A stretch of 64,000 nt of DNA from Daphnia pulex (lineage: Eukaryota > Arthropoda > Branchiopoda > Diplostraca > Daphniidae), in assembly GCF_021134715.1 (NCBI RefSeq), contig NC_060024.1, positions 744,001-808,000 of the forward strand, written 5' to 3'. Of the stretch, positions 40,461 through 50,708 are shown one piece after another. A program made the position numbers and the translations under genes. Below the pieces are notes generated by a model, which saw nothing but the letters and a program-made list of their open reading frames with translations, made no database searches and had not been told where the DNA came from. How positions within the stretch are numbered: the stretch's first letter is position 1; each line of letters opens with the position of its first letter.

Positions 40461-40810
40461 CACATCAGGTGTACCTAAATTCCTTTGCCCAACAGATGTG
40501 ACATTAAAACTCTTCTAACTCATTCAAGAGTTCCTTGCCATAGGCGATTTATACCAGGTCAACAATTGTATAACGTTGTATTGCGTTTGAATATGTATTT
40601 TTTTTGAATATGTATTTTCTTGAGTCTGGTGCCTTAGAGCGCTCGGCCATCCTGACCTCATCAGATCTAGCTAAATTTCTTTGCATTACAGATGTGGAAT
40701 TTAAACTCTTCTAACTTATCCAAGAGTTCCTTGCCCTAGGCTGTTTATACCAGGACAACAATTGTATTATGTTGTATTGATTTGGAATATGTATTTTTCA
40801 AGCGATTTAA

Positions 40811-40882
40811 TCCCATATTGTCCAGTGGTTAGGATACCTGGCACTCACCCAGGAGGCCCGGGTTCAATTCCCGGTATGGGAA
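40811..40882 (+). tRNA. tRNA-Glu (CUC) lacking U33
   Basis: Anticodon loop CACTCAC instead of CTCTCAC: the near-universal U33 is A. D stem also has gtccag instead of gtctag. Probably impaired. Confidence 0.75.
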
Positions 40883-41240
40883 AAGAGGAACTGGAAAATT
40901 TTGCAAGTTTTGGCCATTTTTGTCAAATACATCTGGCAAACAGTTTCTGCGTTTCCAGAGCTATTGCAATCGGCTTAACTTACATACATACGAGCCAAAA
41001 TCTTTCTAGTACATTGGATATACTAAGTACATCGGCATGTTTCCATCGAGACTCCATCATAAAATGGTTTCTTTGCAAGAAATATCGCCAAAGAATAAGA
41101 AATTACATCTATGTCAATTATTCATGTGTGGACGAAAAAGAAATGAACAACTATATTTTACCTAAAGAGTAACATTTGTGTAAATTGACTTCAATTCCGT
41201 AGGTTGACTAGTCTGCTAAGAAATAGCAAGATTGCTAAAC

Positions 41241-41312
41241 TGCGATGACCGAGAATCGAACTCGGGTCAATTGCTTGGAAGGCAACTATGCTAACCACTA
41301 TACCACCATCGC
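41241..41312 (-). tRNA. tRNA-Gly (UCC), acceptor wobble
   Basis: Same G7-U66 wobble as the copy at 37765. Confidence 0.92.
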
Positions 41313-41497
41313 TTGACGTAAGTTAGCGTCATGATTTCCGTATTGTCACATCTTTTTAAATTACAGAACATTGACCAGTATTACCACTTGGTGACCTTGT
41401 ATCGTGGTACATTAAGCATTCACTATCACTATATCAAAACAACCTCTCTAATTATGTTGCAATGCGATGATCATGTGTATTCAGATATTTATATGTT

Positions 41498-41616
41498 TGT
41501 CAGGAGTGGGATTTGAAACCACGCCTTCATTGAAAACCAGAATACTGCAACTTCTTTTATTGAAGCAAGGTTTACGCCCTTGAGTCTGGCGCCTTAGACC
41601 GCTCGGCCATCCTGAC
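41498..41616 (-). tRNA. tRNA-Leu (CAA) with intron, T-stem variant
   Basis: Plus strand gaaaccacg instead of gaacccacg breaks the T stem, and a further change lies in the variable arm (gaaaacc). Intron acgccc. T4 run present. Confidence 0.8.
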
Positions 41617-41966
41617 CACATCAGGTGTACCTAAATTCCTTTGCCCAACAGATGTGACATTAAAACTCTTCTAACTCATTCAAGAGTTCCTTGCCTTAGG
41701 CGATTTTTACCAGGTCAACAATTGTATTACGTTGTATTGCGTTTGAATATGTATTTTTTTTGAATATGTATTTTCTTGAGTCTGGTGCCTTAGAGCGCTC
41801 GGCCATCCTGACCTCATCAGATCTAGCTAAATTCCTTTGCATTACAGATGTGGGATTTAAACTCTTCTAACTTATCCAAGAGTTCCTTGCCCTAGGCTGT
41901 TTATACCAGGACAACAATTGTATTATGTTGTATTGATTTGGAATATGTATTTTTCAAGCGATTTAA

Positions 41967-42038
41967 TCCCATATTGTCTAGTGGTTAGGATACCTGGCTC
42001 TCACCCAGGAGGCCCGGGTTCAATTCCCGGTATGGGAA
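41967..42038 (+). tRNA. tRNA-Glu (CUC)
   Basis: Consensus copy. Confidence 0.96.
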
Positions 42039-42396
42039 AAGAGGAACTGGAAAATTTTGCAAGTTTTGGCCATTTTTGTCAAATACATCTGGCAAACAGT
42101 TTCTGCGTTTCCAGAACTATTGCAATCGGCTTAACTTACATACATACGAGCCAAAATCTTTCTAGTACATTGGATATACTAAGTACATCGGCATGTTTCC
42201 ATCGAGACTCCATCATAAAATGGTTTCTTTGCAAGAAATATCGCCAAGGAATAAGAAATTACATCTATGTCAATTATTCATGTGTGAACGAAAAAGAAAT
42301 GAACAACTATATTTTACCTAAAGAGTAACATTTGTGTAAATTGACTTCAATTCCGTAGGTTGACTAGTCTGCTAAGAAATAGCAAGATTGCTAAAC

Positions 42397-42468
42397 TGCG
42401 ATGGCCGAGAATCAAACTCGGGTCAATTGCTTGGGAGGCAACTATGCTAACCACTATACCACCATCGC
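42397..42468 (-). tRNA. tRNA-Gly with anticodon CCC
   Basis: Anticodon loop CTCCCAA instead of CTTCCAA (plus strand ttgggag), changing U34 to C: anticodon CCC, still glycine (GGG). The T loop is TTTGATT instead of TTCGATT, losing the conserved C56 and weakening the B box, so expression is doubtful. Confidence 0.85.
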
Positions 42469-42653
42469 TTGACGGGAGTTAGCGTCATGATTTCCGTATT
42501 GTCACATCTTTTTAAATTACAGAACATCGACCAGTATTACCACTTGGTGACCTTGTATCGTGGTACATTAAGCATTCTCTATCACTATATCAAAACAACC
42601 TCTCTAATTATGTTGCAATGCGATGATCATGTGTATTCAGAAATTTATATGTT

Positions 42654-42772
42654 TGTCAGGAGTGGGATTTGAACCCACGCCTTCATTGAAGACCAGAATA
42701 CTGCAACTTCTTTTATTGAAGCAAGGTTTATGTCCTTGAGTCTGGCGCCTTAGACCGCTCGGCCATCCTGAC
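42654..42772 (-). tRNA. tRNA-Leu (CAA) with intron
   Basis: Consensus exons and intron. T4 run present. Confidence 0.96.
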
Positions 42773-43122
42773 CACATCAGGTGTACCTAAATTCCTTTGC
42801 CCAACAGATGTGACATTAAAACTCTTCTAACTCATTCAAGACTTCCTTGCCATAGGCTATTTATACCAGGTCAACAATTGTATTACGTTGTATTGCGTTT
42901 GAATATGTAATTTTTTTGAATATGTATTTTCTTGAGTCTGGTGCCTTAGAGCGCTCGGCCATCCTGACCTCATCAGATCTAGCTAAATTCCTTTGCATTA
43001 CAGATGTGGGATTTAAACTCTTCTAACTTATCCAAGAGTTCCTTGCCCTAGGCTGTTTATACCAGGACAACAATTGTATTATGTTGTATTGATTTGGAAT
43101 ATGTATTTTTCAAGTGAATTAT

Positions 43123-43194
43123 TCACATATTGTCTACTGGTTAGGATACCTGGCTCTCACCCAGGAGGCCCGGGTTCAATTCCCGGTATGGGAA
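43123..43194 (+). tRNA. tRNA-Glu (CUC), acceptor and A-box variant
   Basis: Acceptor TCACATA mismatches at position 3, and the A box reads ctactgg instead of ctagtgg; the flank just upstream is also altered. Possibly a pseudogene. Confidence 0.7.
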
Positions 43195-43552
43195 AAGAGG
43201 AACTGGAAAATTTTGCAAGTTTTGGCCATTTTTGTCAAATACATCTTGCAAACAGTTTCTGCGTTTCCAGAACTATTGCAATCGGCTTAACTTACATACA
43301 TACGAGCCAAAATCTTTCTAGTACATTGGATATACTAAGTACATCGGCATGTTTCCATCGAGACTCCATCATAAAATGGTTTCTTTGCAAGAAATATCGC
43401 CAAGGAATAAGAAATTACATCTATGTCAATTATTCATGTGTGAACGAAAAAGAAATGAACAACTATATTTTACCTAAAGAGTAACATTTGTGTAAATTGA
43501 CTTCAATTCCGTAGGTTGACTAGTCTGCTAAGAAATAGCAAGATTGCTAAAC

Positions 43553-43648
43553 TGCGATGGCCGAGAATCGAACTCGGGTCAGTTAGTGGTATAGTGGTTA
43601 GCATAGTTGCTTGGAAGGCAACTATGCTAACCACTATACCACCATAGC
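43553..43648 (-). pseudogene. tRNA-Gly with inverted duplication of its 5' half
   Basis: 96 nt instead of 72. Arms 43586-43610 and 43618-43642 are a perfect 25-nt inverted repeat (gtggtatagtggttagcata plus gttgc) around the loop ttggaag. The 5' half of the gene has been copied onto the opposite strand in place of part of the variable region. The acceptor also has one change (ccatagc). It cannot fold as a normal tRNA-Gly. Confidence 0.9.
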
Positions 43649-43833
43649 TTGACGTAAGTTAGCGTCATGATTTCTGTATTGTCACATCTTTTTAAATTAC
43701 AGAACATCGACCAGTGTTACCACTTGGTGACCTTGTATCGTGGTACATTAAGCATTCTCTATCACTATATCAAAACAACCTCTCTAATTATGTTGCAATG
43801 CGATGATCATGTGTATTCAGATATTTATATGTT

Positions 43834-43952
43834 TGTCAGGAGTGGGATTTGAACCCACGCCTTCATTGAAGACCAGAATACTGCAACTTCTTTTATTGAA
43901 GCAAGGTTTATGTCCTTGAGTCTGGCGCCTTAGACCGCTCGGCCATCCTGAC
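43834..43952 (-). tRNA. tRNA-Leu (CAA) with intron
   Basis: Consensus exons and intron. T4 run present. Confidence 0.96.
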
Positions 43953-44302
43953 CACATCAGGTGTAACTAAATTCCTTTGCCCAACAGATGTGACATTAAA
44001 ACTCTTCTAACTCATTCAAGAGTTCCTTGCCATAGGCGATTTATACCAGGTCAACAATTGTATTACGTTGTATTGCGTTTGAATATGTATTTTTTTTGAA
44101 TATGTATTTTCTTGAGTCTGGTGCCTTAGAGCGCTCGGCCATCCTGACCTCATCAGATCTAGCTAAATTTCTTTGCATTACAGATGTGGGATTTAAACTT
44201 TTCTAACTTATCCAAGAGTTCCTTGCCCTAGGCTGTTTATACCAGGACAACAATTGTATTATGTTGTATTGATTTGGAATATGTATTTTTCAAGCGATTT
44301 AC

Positions 44303-44374
44303 TCCCATATTGTCTAGTGGTTAGGATACCTGGCTCTCACCCAGGAGGCCCGGGTTCAATTCCCGGTATGGGAA
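44303..44374 (+). tRNA. tRNA-Glu (CUC)
   Basis: Consensus gene. Flanks carry the local variants tttactccc and ggaatatttt. Confidence 0.96.
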
Positions 44375-44732
44375 AAGAGGAACTGGAATATTTTGCAAGT
44401 TTTGGCCATTTTTGTCAAATACATCTGGCAAACAGTTTCTGCGTTTCCAGAACTATTGCAATCGGCTTAACTTACATACATACGAGCCAAAATCTTTCTA
44501 GTACATTGGATATACTAAGTACATCGGCATGTTTCCATCGAGACTCCATCATAAAATGGTTTCTTTGCAAGAAATATCGCCAAGGAATAAGAAATTACAT
44601 CTATGTCAATTATTCATGTGTGAACGAAAAAGAAATGAACAACTATAATTTACCTAAAGAGTAACATTTGTGTATATTGACTTCAATTCCGTAGGTTGAC
44701 TAGTCTGCTAAGAAATAGCAAGATTGCTAAAC

Positions 44733-44804
44733 TACGATGGCCGAGAATCGAACTCGGGTCAATTGCTTGGAAGGCAACTATGCTAACCACTATACCACCA
44801 TCGC
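44733..44804 (-). tRNA. tRNA-Gly (UCC), G1-U72
   Basis: C72 changed to T (plus strand tacgatgg), a G1-U72 wobble. Shared with 45889 and 49911. Confidence 0.9.
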
Positions 44805-44989
44805 TTGACGTAAGTTAGCGTCATGATTTCCGTATTGTCACATCTTTTTAAATTACAGAACATCGACCAGTATTACCACTTGGTGACCTTGTATCGTGGT
44901 ACATTAAGCATTCTCTATCACTATATCAAAACAACCTCTCTAATTATGTTGCAATGCGATGATCATGTGTATTCAGATATTTATATGTT

Positions 44990-45108
44990 TGTCAGGAGTG
45001 GGATTTGAACCCACGCCTTCATTGAAGACCAGAATACTTCAACTTCTTTTATTGAAGCAAGGTTTATGTCCTTGAGTCTGGCGCCTTAGACCGCTCGGCC
45101 ATCCTGAC
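44990..45108 (-). tRNA. tRNA-Leu (CAA) with intron
   Basis: Consensus exons; one intron change (gaatacttc). T4 run present. Confidence 0.95.
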
Positions 45109-45458
45109 CACATCAGGTGTACCTAAATTCCTTTGCCCAACAGATGTGACATTAAAACTCTTCTAACTCATTCAAGAGTTCCTTGCCATAGGCGATTTAT
45201 ACCAGGTCAACAATTGTATTACGTTGTATTGCGTTTGAATATGTATTTTTTTTGAATATGTATTTTCTTGAGTCTGGTGCCTTAGAGCGCTCGGCCATCC
45301 TGACCTCATCAGATCTAGCTAAATTTCTTTGCATTACAGATGTGGGATTTAAACTCTTCTAACTTATCCAAGAGTTCCTTGCCCTAGGCTGTTTATACCA
45401 GGACAACAATTGTATTATGTTGTATTGATTTGGAATATGTATTTTTCAAGCGATTTAC

Positions 45459-45530
45459 TCCCATATTGTCTAGTGGTTAGGATACCTGGCTCTCACCCAG
45501 GAGGCCCGGGTTCAATTCCCGGTATGGGAA
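45459..45530 (+). tRNA. tRNA-Glu (CUC)
   Basis: Consensus gene with the tttactccc flank variant. Confidence 0.96.
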
Positions 45531-45888
45531 AAGAGGAACTGGAATATTTTGCAAGTTTTGGCCATTTTTGTCAAATACATCTGGCAAACAGTTTCTGCGT
45601 TTCCAGAACTATTGCAATCGGCTTAACTTACATACATACGAGCCAAAATCTTTCTAGTACATTGGATATACTAAGTACATCGGCATGTTTCCATCGAGAC
45701 TCCATCATAAAATGGTTTCTTTGCAAGAAATATCGCCAAGGAATAAGAAATTACATCTATGTCAATTATTCATGTGTGAACGAAAAAGAAATGAACAACT
45801 ATATTTTACCTAAAGAGTAACATTTGTGTATATTGACTTCAATTCCGTAGGTTGACTAGTCTGCTAAGAAATAGCAAGATTGCTAAAC

Positions 45889-45960
45889 TACGATGGCCGA
45901 GAATCGAACTCGGGTCAATTGCTTGGAAGGCAACTATGCTAACCACTATACCATCATCGC
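45889..45960 (-). tRNA. tRNA-Gly (UCC), two acceptor variants
   Basis: G1-U72 wobble plus G7 changed to A (plus strand catcatcgc), an A7-C66 mismatch. Confidence 0.8.
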
Positions 45961-46145
45961 TTGACGTAAGTTAGCGTCATGATTTCCGTATTGTCACATC
46001 TTTTTAAATTACAGAACATCGACCAGTATTACCACTTGGTGACCTTGTATCGTGGTACATTAAGCATTCTCTATCACTATATCAAAACAACCTCTCTAAT
46101 TATGTTGCAATGCGATGATCATGTGTATTCAGATATTTATATGTT

Positions 46146-46264
46146 TGTCAGGAGTGGGATTTGAACCCACGCCTTCATTGAAGACCAGAATACTGCAACT
46201 TCTTTTATTGAAGCAAGGTTTATGTCCTTGAGTCTGGCGCCTTAGACCGCTCGGCCATCCTGAC
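46146..46264 (-). tRNA. tRNA-Leu (CAA) with intron
   Basis: Consensus exons and intron. T4 run present. Confidence 0.96.
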
Positions 46265-46614
46265 CACATCAGGTGTACCTAAATTCCTTTGCCCAACAGA
46301 TGTGACATTAAAACTCTTCTAACTCATTCAAGAGTTCCTTGCCATAGGCGATTTATACCAGGTCAACAATTGTATTACGTTGTATTGCGTTTGAATATGT
46401 ATTTTTTTTGAATATGTATTTTCTTGAGTCTGGTGCCTTAGAGCGCTCGGCCATCCTGACCTCATCAGATCTAGCTAAATTTCTTTGCATTACAGATGTG
46501 GGATTTAAACTCTTCTAACTTATCCAAGAGTTCCTTGCCCTAGGCTGTTTATACCAGGACAACAATTGTATTATGTTGTATTGATTTGGAATATGTATTT
46601 TTCATGCGATTTAC

Positions 46615-46686
46615 TCCCATATTGTCTAGTGGTTAGGATACCTGGCTCTCACCCAGGAGGCCCGGGTTCAATTCCCGGTATGGGAA
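46615..46686 (+). tRNA. tRNA-Glu (CUC)
   Basis: Consensus gene. The Harbinger-like element is inserted 76 bp beyond its 3' end. Confidence 0.96.
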
Positions 46687-46762
46687 AAGAGGAACTGGAA
46701 TATTTTGCAAGTTTTGGCCATTTTTGTCAAATACATCTGGCAAACAGTTTCTGCGTTTCCAG

Positions 46763-46778
46763 GGAGCTGCGGTAAAAC
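46763..46778 (+). repeat. Harbinger-like left terminal inverted repeat
   Basis: GGAGCTGCGGTAAAAC, perfect inverse of 49610-49625. Similarity fades just inside. Confidence 0.95.
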
Positions 46779-46812
46779 TTATTACTAACACAAGAGATAC
46801 CTGTCAATGTTG

Positions 46813-46818
46813 TTTATT
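46813..46818 (-). terminator. Polyadenylation signal for the accessory gene
   Basis: AATAAA on the minus strand, about 55 bp past the stop codon. Confidence 0.65.
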
Positions 46819-46873
46819 GTCGTTTATGTACAAATGAACATGTAGACTGAAAATATGAGACTCGAGAAGGGAA

Positions 46874-47749
46874 TCAAACATCTAATGTTTTGAACACAAT
46901 TTTTTCGTCTTCTGGTCTTACTGTGTAGCTGGATTGGTAGGCAGTTAATTCAACGAGAATGGCTTGGCTGCCATCTTTCCTCGTCTTTCCTTCAGGCTTA
47001 ATGGTGTGTACAGCTGTTTGGACTGGGATTGGAAGGTTGATCTCGATGGAGCCTTTGGGAGCTTGAGCCTTGTGCTGTCGGGTGAACCTCAGATCTTCTT
47101 TCAAAGCCAGAATTTTGGGATCACAAGCTGACATCTCTCCTTTTTTTATTTCTTCTCCGAATAACGCCTCTATTTCATAGGCTATGGGGGGCCAAGTATA
47201 TTCTATAACCGCCAACCTTGACCCTGAGCCAGAACCAACTAAACGAAAACGAATTTCGGTGGCGTCGTTTGGGAGGACGCAGAGCATGATGACTTTTTCT
47301 TGCTCTGTTTCGTGGTCTTTGTAAACAGAGACGAGGATTGGTTGGTTATGATGACTAAACCTCGAGTCTAGATTTTCAAAAGCAGTAGCACCTTCTTCAT
47401 TTAATTTGGAAACTTTTGTTACGCTTCCACTGCTGCTGCTAGACTCATTTGAGGCAGTCACTTCAGCTTGTCGCTTCCGTACTAAATAAATTAATATAAA
47501 TGTAATTCAAATACTAAAAAAATTAAAAGGCAAATGCTTACATAAAAGACCAGTTGAGCTTTTCAATTCGTTGAACACATTACGAAATACAGCCAGCGAG
47601 AACTTAGAACTTTTAAAGATTTCATGTGCTTCGAAGATAGTTTTAGGTTGAGTAGTAGGTTCAATGGCACCGTCCTCAAACAATTTTTCGAGAAAAACAT
47701 GAGCCGGATTGCTAGAATCACGAATCCAACGCGTAGGCATCAAAGCCAT
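46874..47749 (-). CDS. Harbinger-like accessory protein (unknown family)
   Basis: Two visible exons on the minus strand: 47749-47542 and 47481-46874, with a 60-nt GT...AG intron (donor GTAAGC, acceptor TTTATTTAG). From the ATG at 47749 the product has 271 residues. A consensus acceptor (pyrimidine run then CAG at 47780-47782) just upstream suggests a further 5' exon, so this start is provisional. After the junction comes a basic RKRQ patch and a Ser run; the C-terminal half (for example KIVFKTLDV at the end) is globular-looking. Harbinger elements usually encode a Myb/SANT accessory protein that assists the transposase; I see no clear Myb signature here. Confidence 0.75.
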
Positions 47750-47980
47750 GAAAAAGTAGAGGAATTGAAGTAGTATTTGCTGCACACGTGAGAAAAAACT
47801 GTAAGACTGTATGTCGTCTGCTCTATTATTGCCAGATTTGATAAAATAAATGAAAATTTTATGTTTAATTCAATATCTGTGAAATAAAGCGTATTTTGAC
47901 GAAATGTAAGCGTAATTATTTAAAAAAAATAAGCTTTAACAAAATAATATCGAGAAAGAAAAAGTTGTGTTGTTTTCTCA

Positions 47981-48430
47981 AATTAACTTGTGTTGGGTTT
48001 TGCACAACTTGCACAACTTACAAACTTTTGCTCGAAACTGAAAACGCAACCCACGCAAACTTGATCAGTAAGTGATAAATTGGCGCAAGTGTAGCAAAAG
48101 TTTGTTCTTCAGATTAAGTTACGCCTGTAAACTTAATCTTGCGCCTGAAAACCAATCCAAACCATAATTTGTGCTATTGCAAGAACAGCAAAAGTAGAGA
48201 ACGAGAGGGTTTTGCTGTTCTTGCAATAGCACAAATTATGGTTTGGATTGGTTTTCAGGCGCAAGATTAAGTTTATAGGCGTAACTTAATCTGAAGAACA
48301 AACTTTTGCTACACTTGCGCCAATTTATCACTTAGTGATCGAGTTTGCGTGGGTTGCGTTTTCAGTTTCGAGCAAAAGTTTGTAAGTTGTGCAAGTTGTG
48401 CAAGTTGTGCAAAACCCACCACAAGTTAAT
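47981..48430. repeat. Long inverted repeat between the two transposon genes
   Basis: Arms 47981-48193 and 48210-48430 are near-perfect inverse copies around a 16-nt spacer. The right arm has one extra 9-nt ttgtgcaag repeat. Each arm also contains an internal small hairpin (agattaagtt...aacttaatct). Weaker inverse similarity continues outward to about 47790 and 48600, so the whole promoter side of one gene mirrors the other. Confidence 0.92.
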
Positions 48431-48622
48431 TAAAAAAAAACCTTTTTTTTCGGTATTACTTTAATAAACATTAAAGTTAATTTTTTAAAAAATACCTACG
48501 CTTACATTTCTTTAGTTTCAGAGATGTTGAATAAAAAAAAAATTTCAATTTTTTTATGAAATCTGGCAACAACTTAGCAGACGACGTACTATCATCAGTT
48601 CGTTTCCTGTTAACTTTCAGTC

Positions 48623-49526
48623 ATGGCATCGAGTGAAATATTTTGGAATCTTGGCCATAATATTACTGGCCATAATTTGACTGGGAGCCGTAGTATGGGA
48701 TATCGTTTATTTAGAGCTTTTTTTGGGACAACCCCGCAAGTTTGTGAAATCGTTTGGCATATGTTGTCAACCAGACGGCCACCACAATCGACCCCCCATC
48801 ATCTCTTATGGGGACTTTTGTTGTTAAAGCAATACAATATAGAGAGTGTAAATTCAGCGCTTGTTGGAGTGACGGAAAAAACTTTTCGTAATTGGTCGCT
48901 AATGTATATTCAACTTATTGCCAAACTCCCGGTGGTAAATTATTTTTTTATACATTGCGAGACAAACATATATTTGATCTTAAATTTATTAGCTTGATTT
49001 CGAAAGGCGTCTTGAAAACGCGCCTGAAGGTACCACTACGTTCGTTTCTCTTGACGGCACCGACTTTCCAATATTGGAGCCCACAGAATTTGACCCAAAA
49101 TGGTTTTCGCATAAATTCAGAGGACCTGGACTTCGCTATGAAATTGGACTTTGCATTACGACGGGTAATATTGTTTGGGCCCACGGTGGATACCCTTGCG
49201 GCGAATGGCCCGACTTGAGATTAGCTCGTGATGCTTTCATCGACCATCTTGAAATCGGAGAAAAGGCCTTGGCCGACAAGGGCTATCGAGACAATAATTA
49301 TTTTGTAAATCCCAATGGAAATCAGATGAAAAAAAAAATTCTAGCAAGACATGAAACAGTAAACAAAAGAGTTAAACAATTTTACTCCATGAAAAATGTA
49401 TTTCGTCATGTGTTAACTTTGCATCCATCTTTTTTCCGTGCCGTTGTCAACTTGACACAAATAATGATTGATAATGGCGAACCTTTGTATGAAGTTGAGC
49501 AAGTAGAAGAATGGCTTTCATCGTAA
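48623..49526 (+). CDS. Harbinger-like DDE transposase
   Basis: Two exons, 48623-48934 and 48993-49526, separated by a 58-nt intron with donor GTAAAT and acceptor TTATTAG (a donor 3 bp earlier is also possible); the reading phase is kept. Product 281 residues. N-terminal helix-turn-helix-like region (about 50-104, ending in EKTFRNWSLMYIQLIAKLP). Catalytic triad candidates: D125 in SLDGTDFPI, D199 in ALADKGYRD and E225 in ARHETVNKRVKQF, as in DDE_Tnp_4 (PIF/Harbinger) enzymes. It would cut and paste the element at CAG sites. Start is the first ATG after the mirrored promoter region. No interruptions are visible in either exon. Confidence 0.88.
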
Positions 49527-49609
49527 TTTTTTTTGAAAATTCAAATTTTACTTTGATTATCTTATTTTCCTTCAGGTTGTTTATTTCTTAAATGCATCCT
49601 ATATAGTAC

Positions 49610-49625
49610 GTTTTACCGCAGCTCC
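49610..49625 (-). repeat. Harbinger-like right terminal inverted repeat
   Basis: Complement of the left terminus, followed by the duplicated CAG. Confidence 0.95.
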
Positions 49626-49910
49626 CAGAACTATTGCAATCGGCTTAACTTACATACATACGAGCCAAAATCTTTCTAGTACATTGGATATACTAAGTAC
49701 ATCGGCATGTTTCCATCGAGACTCCATCATAAAATGGTTTCTTTGCAAGAAATATCGCCAAGGAATAAGAAATTACATCTATGTCAATTATTCATGTGTG
49801 AACGAAAAAGAAATGAACAACTATATTTTACCTAAAGAGTAACATTTGTGTATATTGACTTCAATTCCGTAGGTTGACTAGTCTGCTAAGAAATAGCAGG
49901 ATTGCTAAAC

Positions 49911-49982
49911 TACGATGGCCGGGAATCGAACTCGGGTCAATTGCTTGGAAGGCAACTATGCTAACCACTATACCACCATCGC
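49911..49982 (-). tRNA. tRNA-Gly (UCC), acceptor and T-stem variants
   Basis: G1-U72 wobble plus T62 changed to C, an A52-C62 mismatch (plus strand ccgggaatcg). Confidence 0.8.
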
Positions 49983-50167
49983 TTGACGTAAGTTAGCGTC
50001 ATGATTTCCGTATTGTCACATCTTTTTAAATTACAGAACATCGACCAGTATTACCACTTGGTGACCTTGTATCGTGGTACATTAAGCATTCTCTATCACT
50101 ATATCAAAACAACCTCTCTAATTATGTTGCAATGCGATGATCATGTGTATTCAGATATTTATATGTT

Positions 50168-50286
50168 TGTCAGGAGTGGGATTTGAACCCACGCCTTCAT
50201 TGAAGACCAGAATACTGCAACTTCTTTTATTGAAGCAAGGTTTATGTCCTTGAGTATGGCGCCTTAGACCGCTCGGCCATCCTGAC
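50168..50286 (-). tRNA. tRNA-Leu (CAA) with intron, anticodon-stem variant
   Basis: Anticodon stem CCATA instead of CCAGA (plus strand gagtatgg) gives one mismatch. T4 run present. Confidence 0.84.
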
Positions 50287-50636
50287 CACATCAGGTGTAC
50301 CTAAATTCCTTTGCCCAACAGATGTGACATTAAAACTCTTCTAACTCATTCAAGAGTTCCTTGCCATAGGCGATTTATACCAGGTCAACAATTGTATTAC
50401 GTTGTATTGCGTTTGAATATGTATTTTTTTTGAATATGTATTTTCTTGAGTCTGGTGCCTTAGAGCGCTCGGCCATCCTGACCTCATCAGATCTAGCTAA
50501 ATTTCTTTGCATTACAGATGTGGGATTTAAACTCTTCTGACTTATCCAAGAGTTCCTTGCCCTAGGCTGTTTATACCAGGACAACAATTGTATTATGTTG
50601 TATTGATTTGGAATATGTATTTTTCAAGCGATTTAC

Positions 50637-50708
50637 TCCCATATTGTCTAGTGGTTAGGATACCTGGCTCTCACCCAGGAGGCCCGGGTTAAATTCCCGG
50701 TATGGGAA
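50637..50708 (+). tRNA. tRNA-Glu (CUC), T-loop variant
   Basis: T loop TTAAATT, losing C56, as in the copy at 6580. The flank has the tttactccc variant. Confidence 0.75.

Larger units (their letters stand above)
36681..46762. repeat. Tandem tRNA array, block 3
   Basis: The array resumes after the gypsy element. The first unit is shortened by a deletion joined at 36810/36811. Complete units follow with Gly starts at 37765, 38929, 40085, 41241, 42397, 43553, 44733 and 45889. Two spacings depart from 1,156 bp: 1,164 (an 8-bp duplication near 37965) and 1,180 (an inverted duplication in the Gly gene at 43553). The block is cut by the Harbinger-like element. Confidence 0.97.
46763..49625. mobile_element. 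PIF/Harbinger-like DNA transposon
   Basis: 2,863-bp element with 16-bp perfect terminal inverted repeats (GGAGCTGCGGTAAAAC at the left, its complement at the right) and a 3-bp target duplication CAG (46760-46762 and 49626-49628). Removing the element and one CAG restores the array sequence exactly. A CAG (CWG-type) 3-bp duplication and a DDE transposase of DDE_Tnp_4 type fit the Harbinger superfamily. It carries two divergent intron-containing genes separated by a large palindromic region. It looks complete and possibly autonomous. Confidence 0.93.

Noticed and set aside
48892-49218. Alternative frame across the transposase intron and second exon
   Set aside because: The other frame holds the DDE residues and joins to exon 1 with good splice sites in the same phase.
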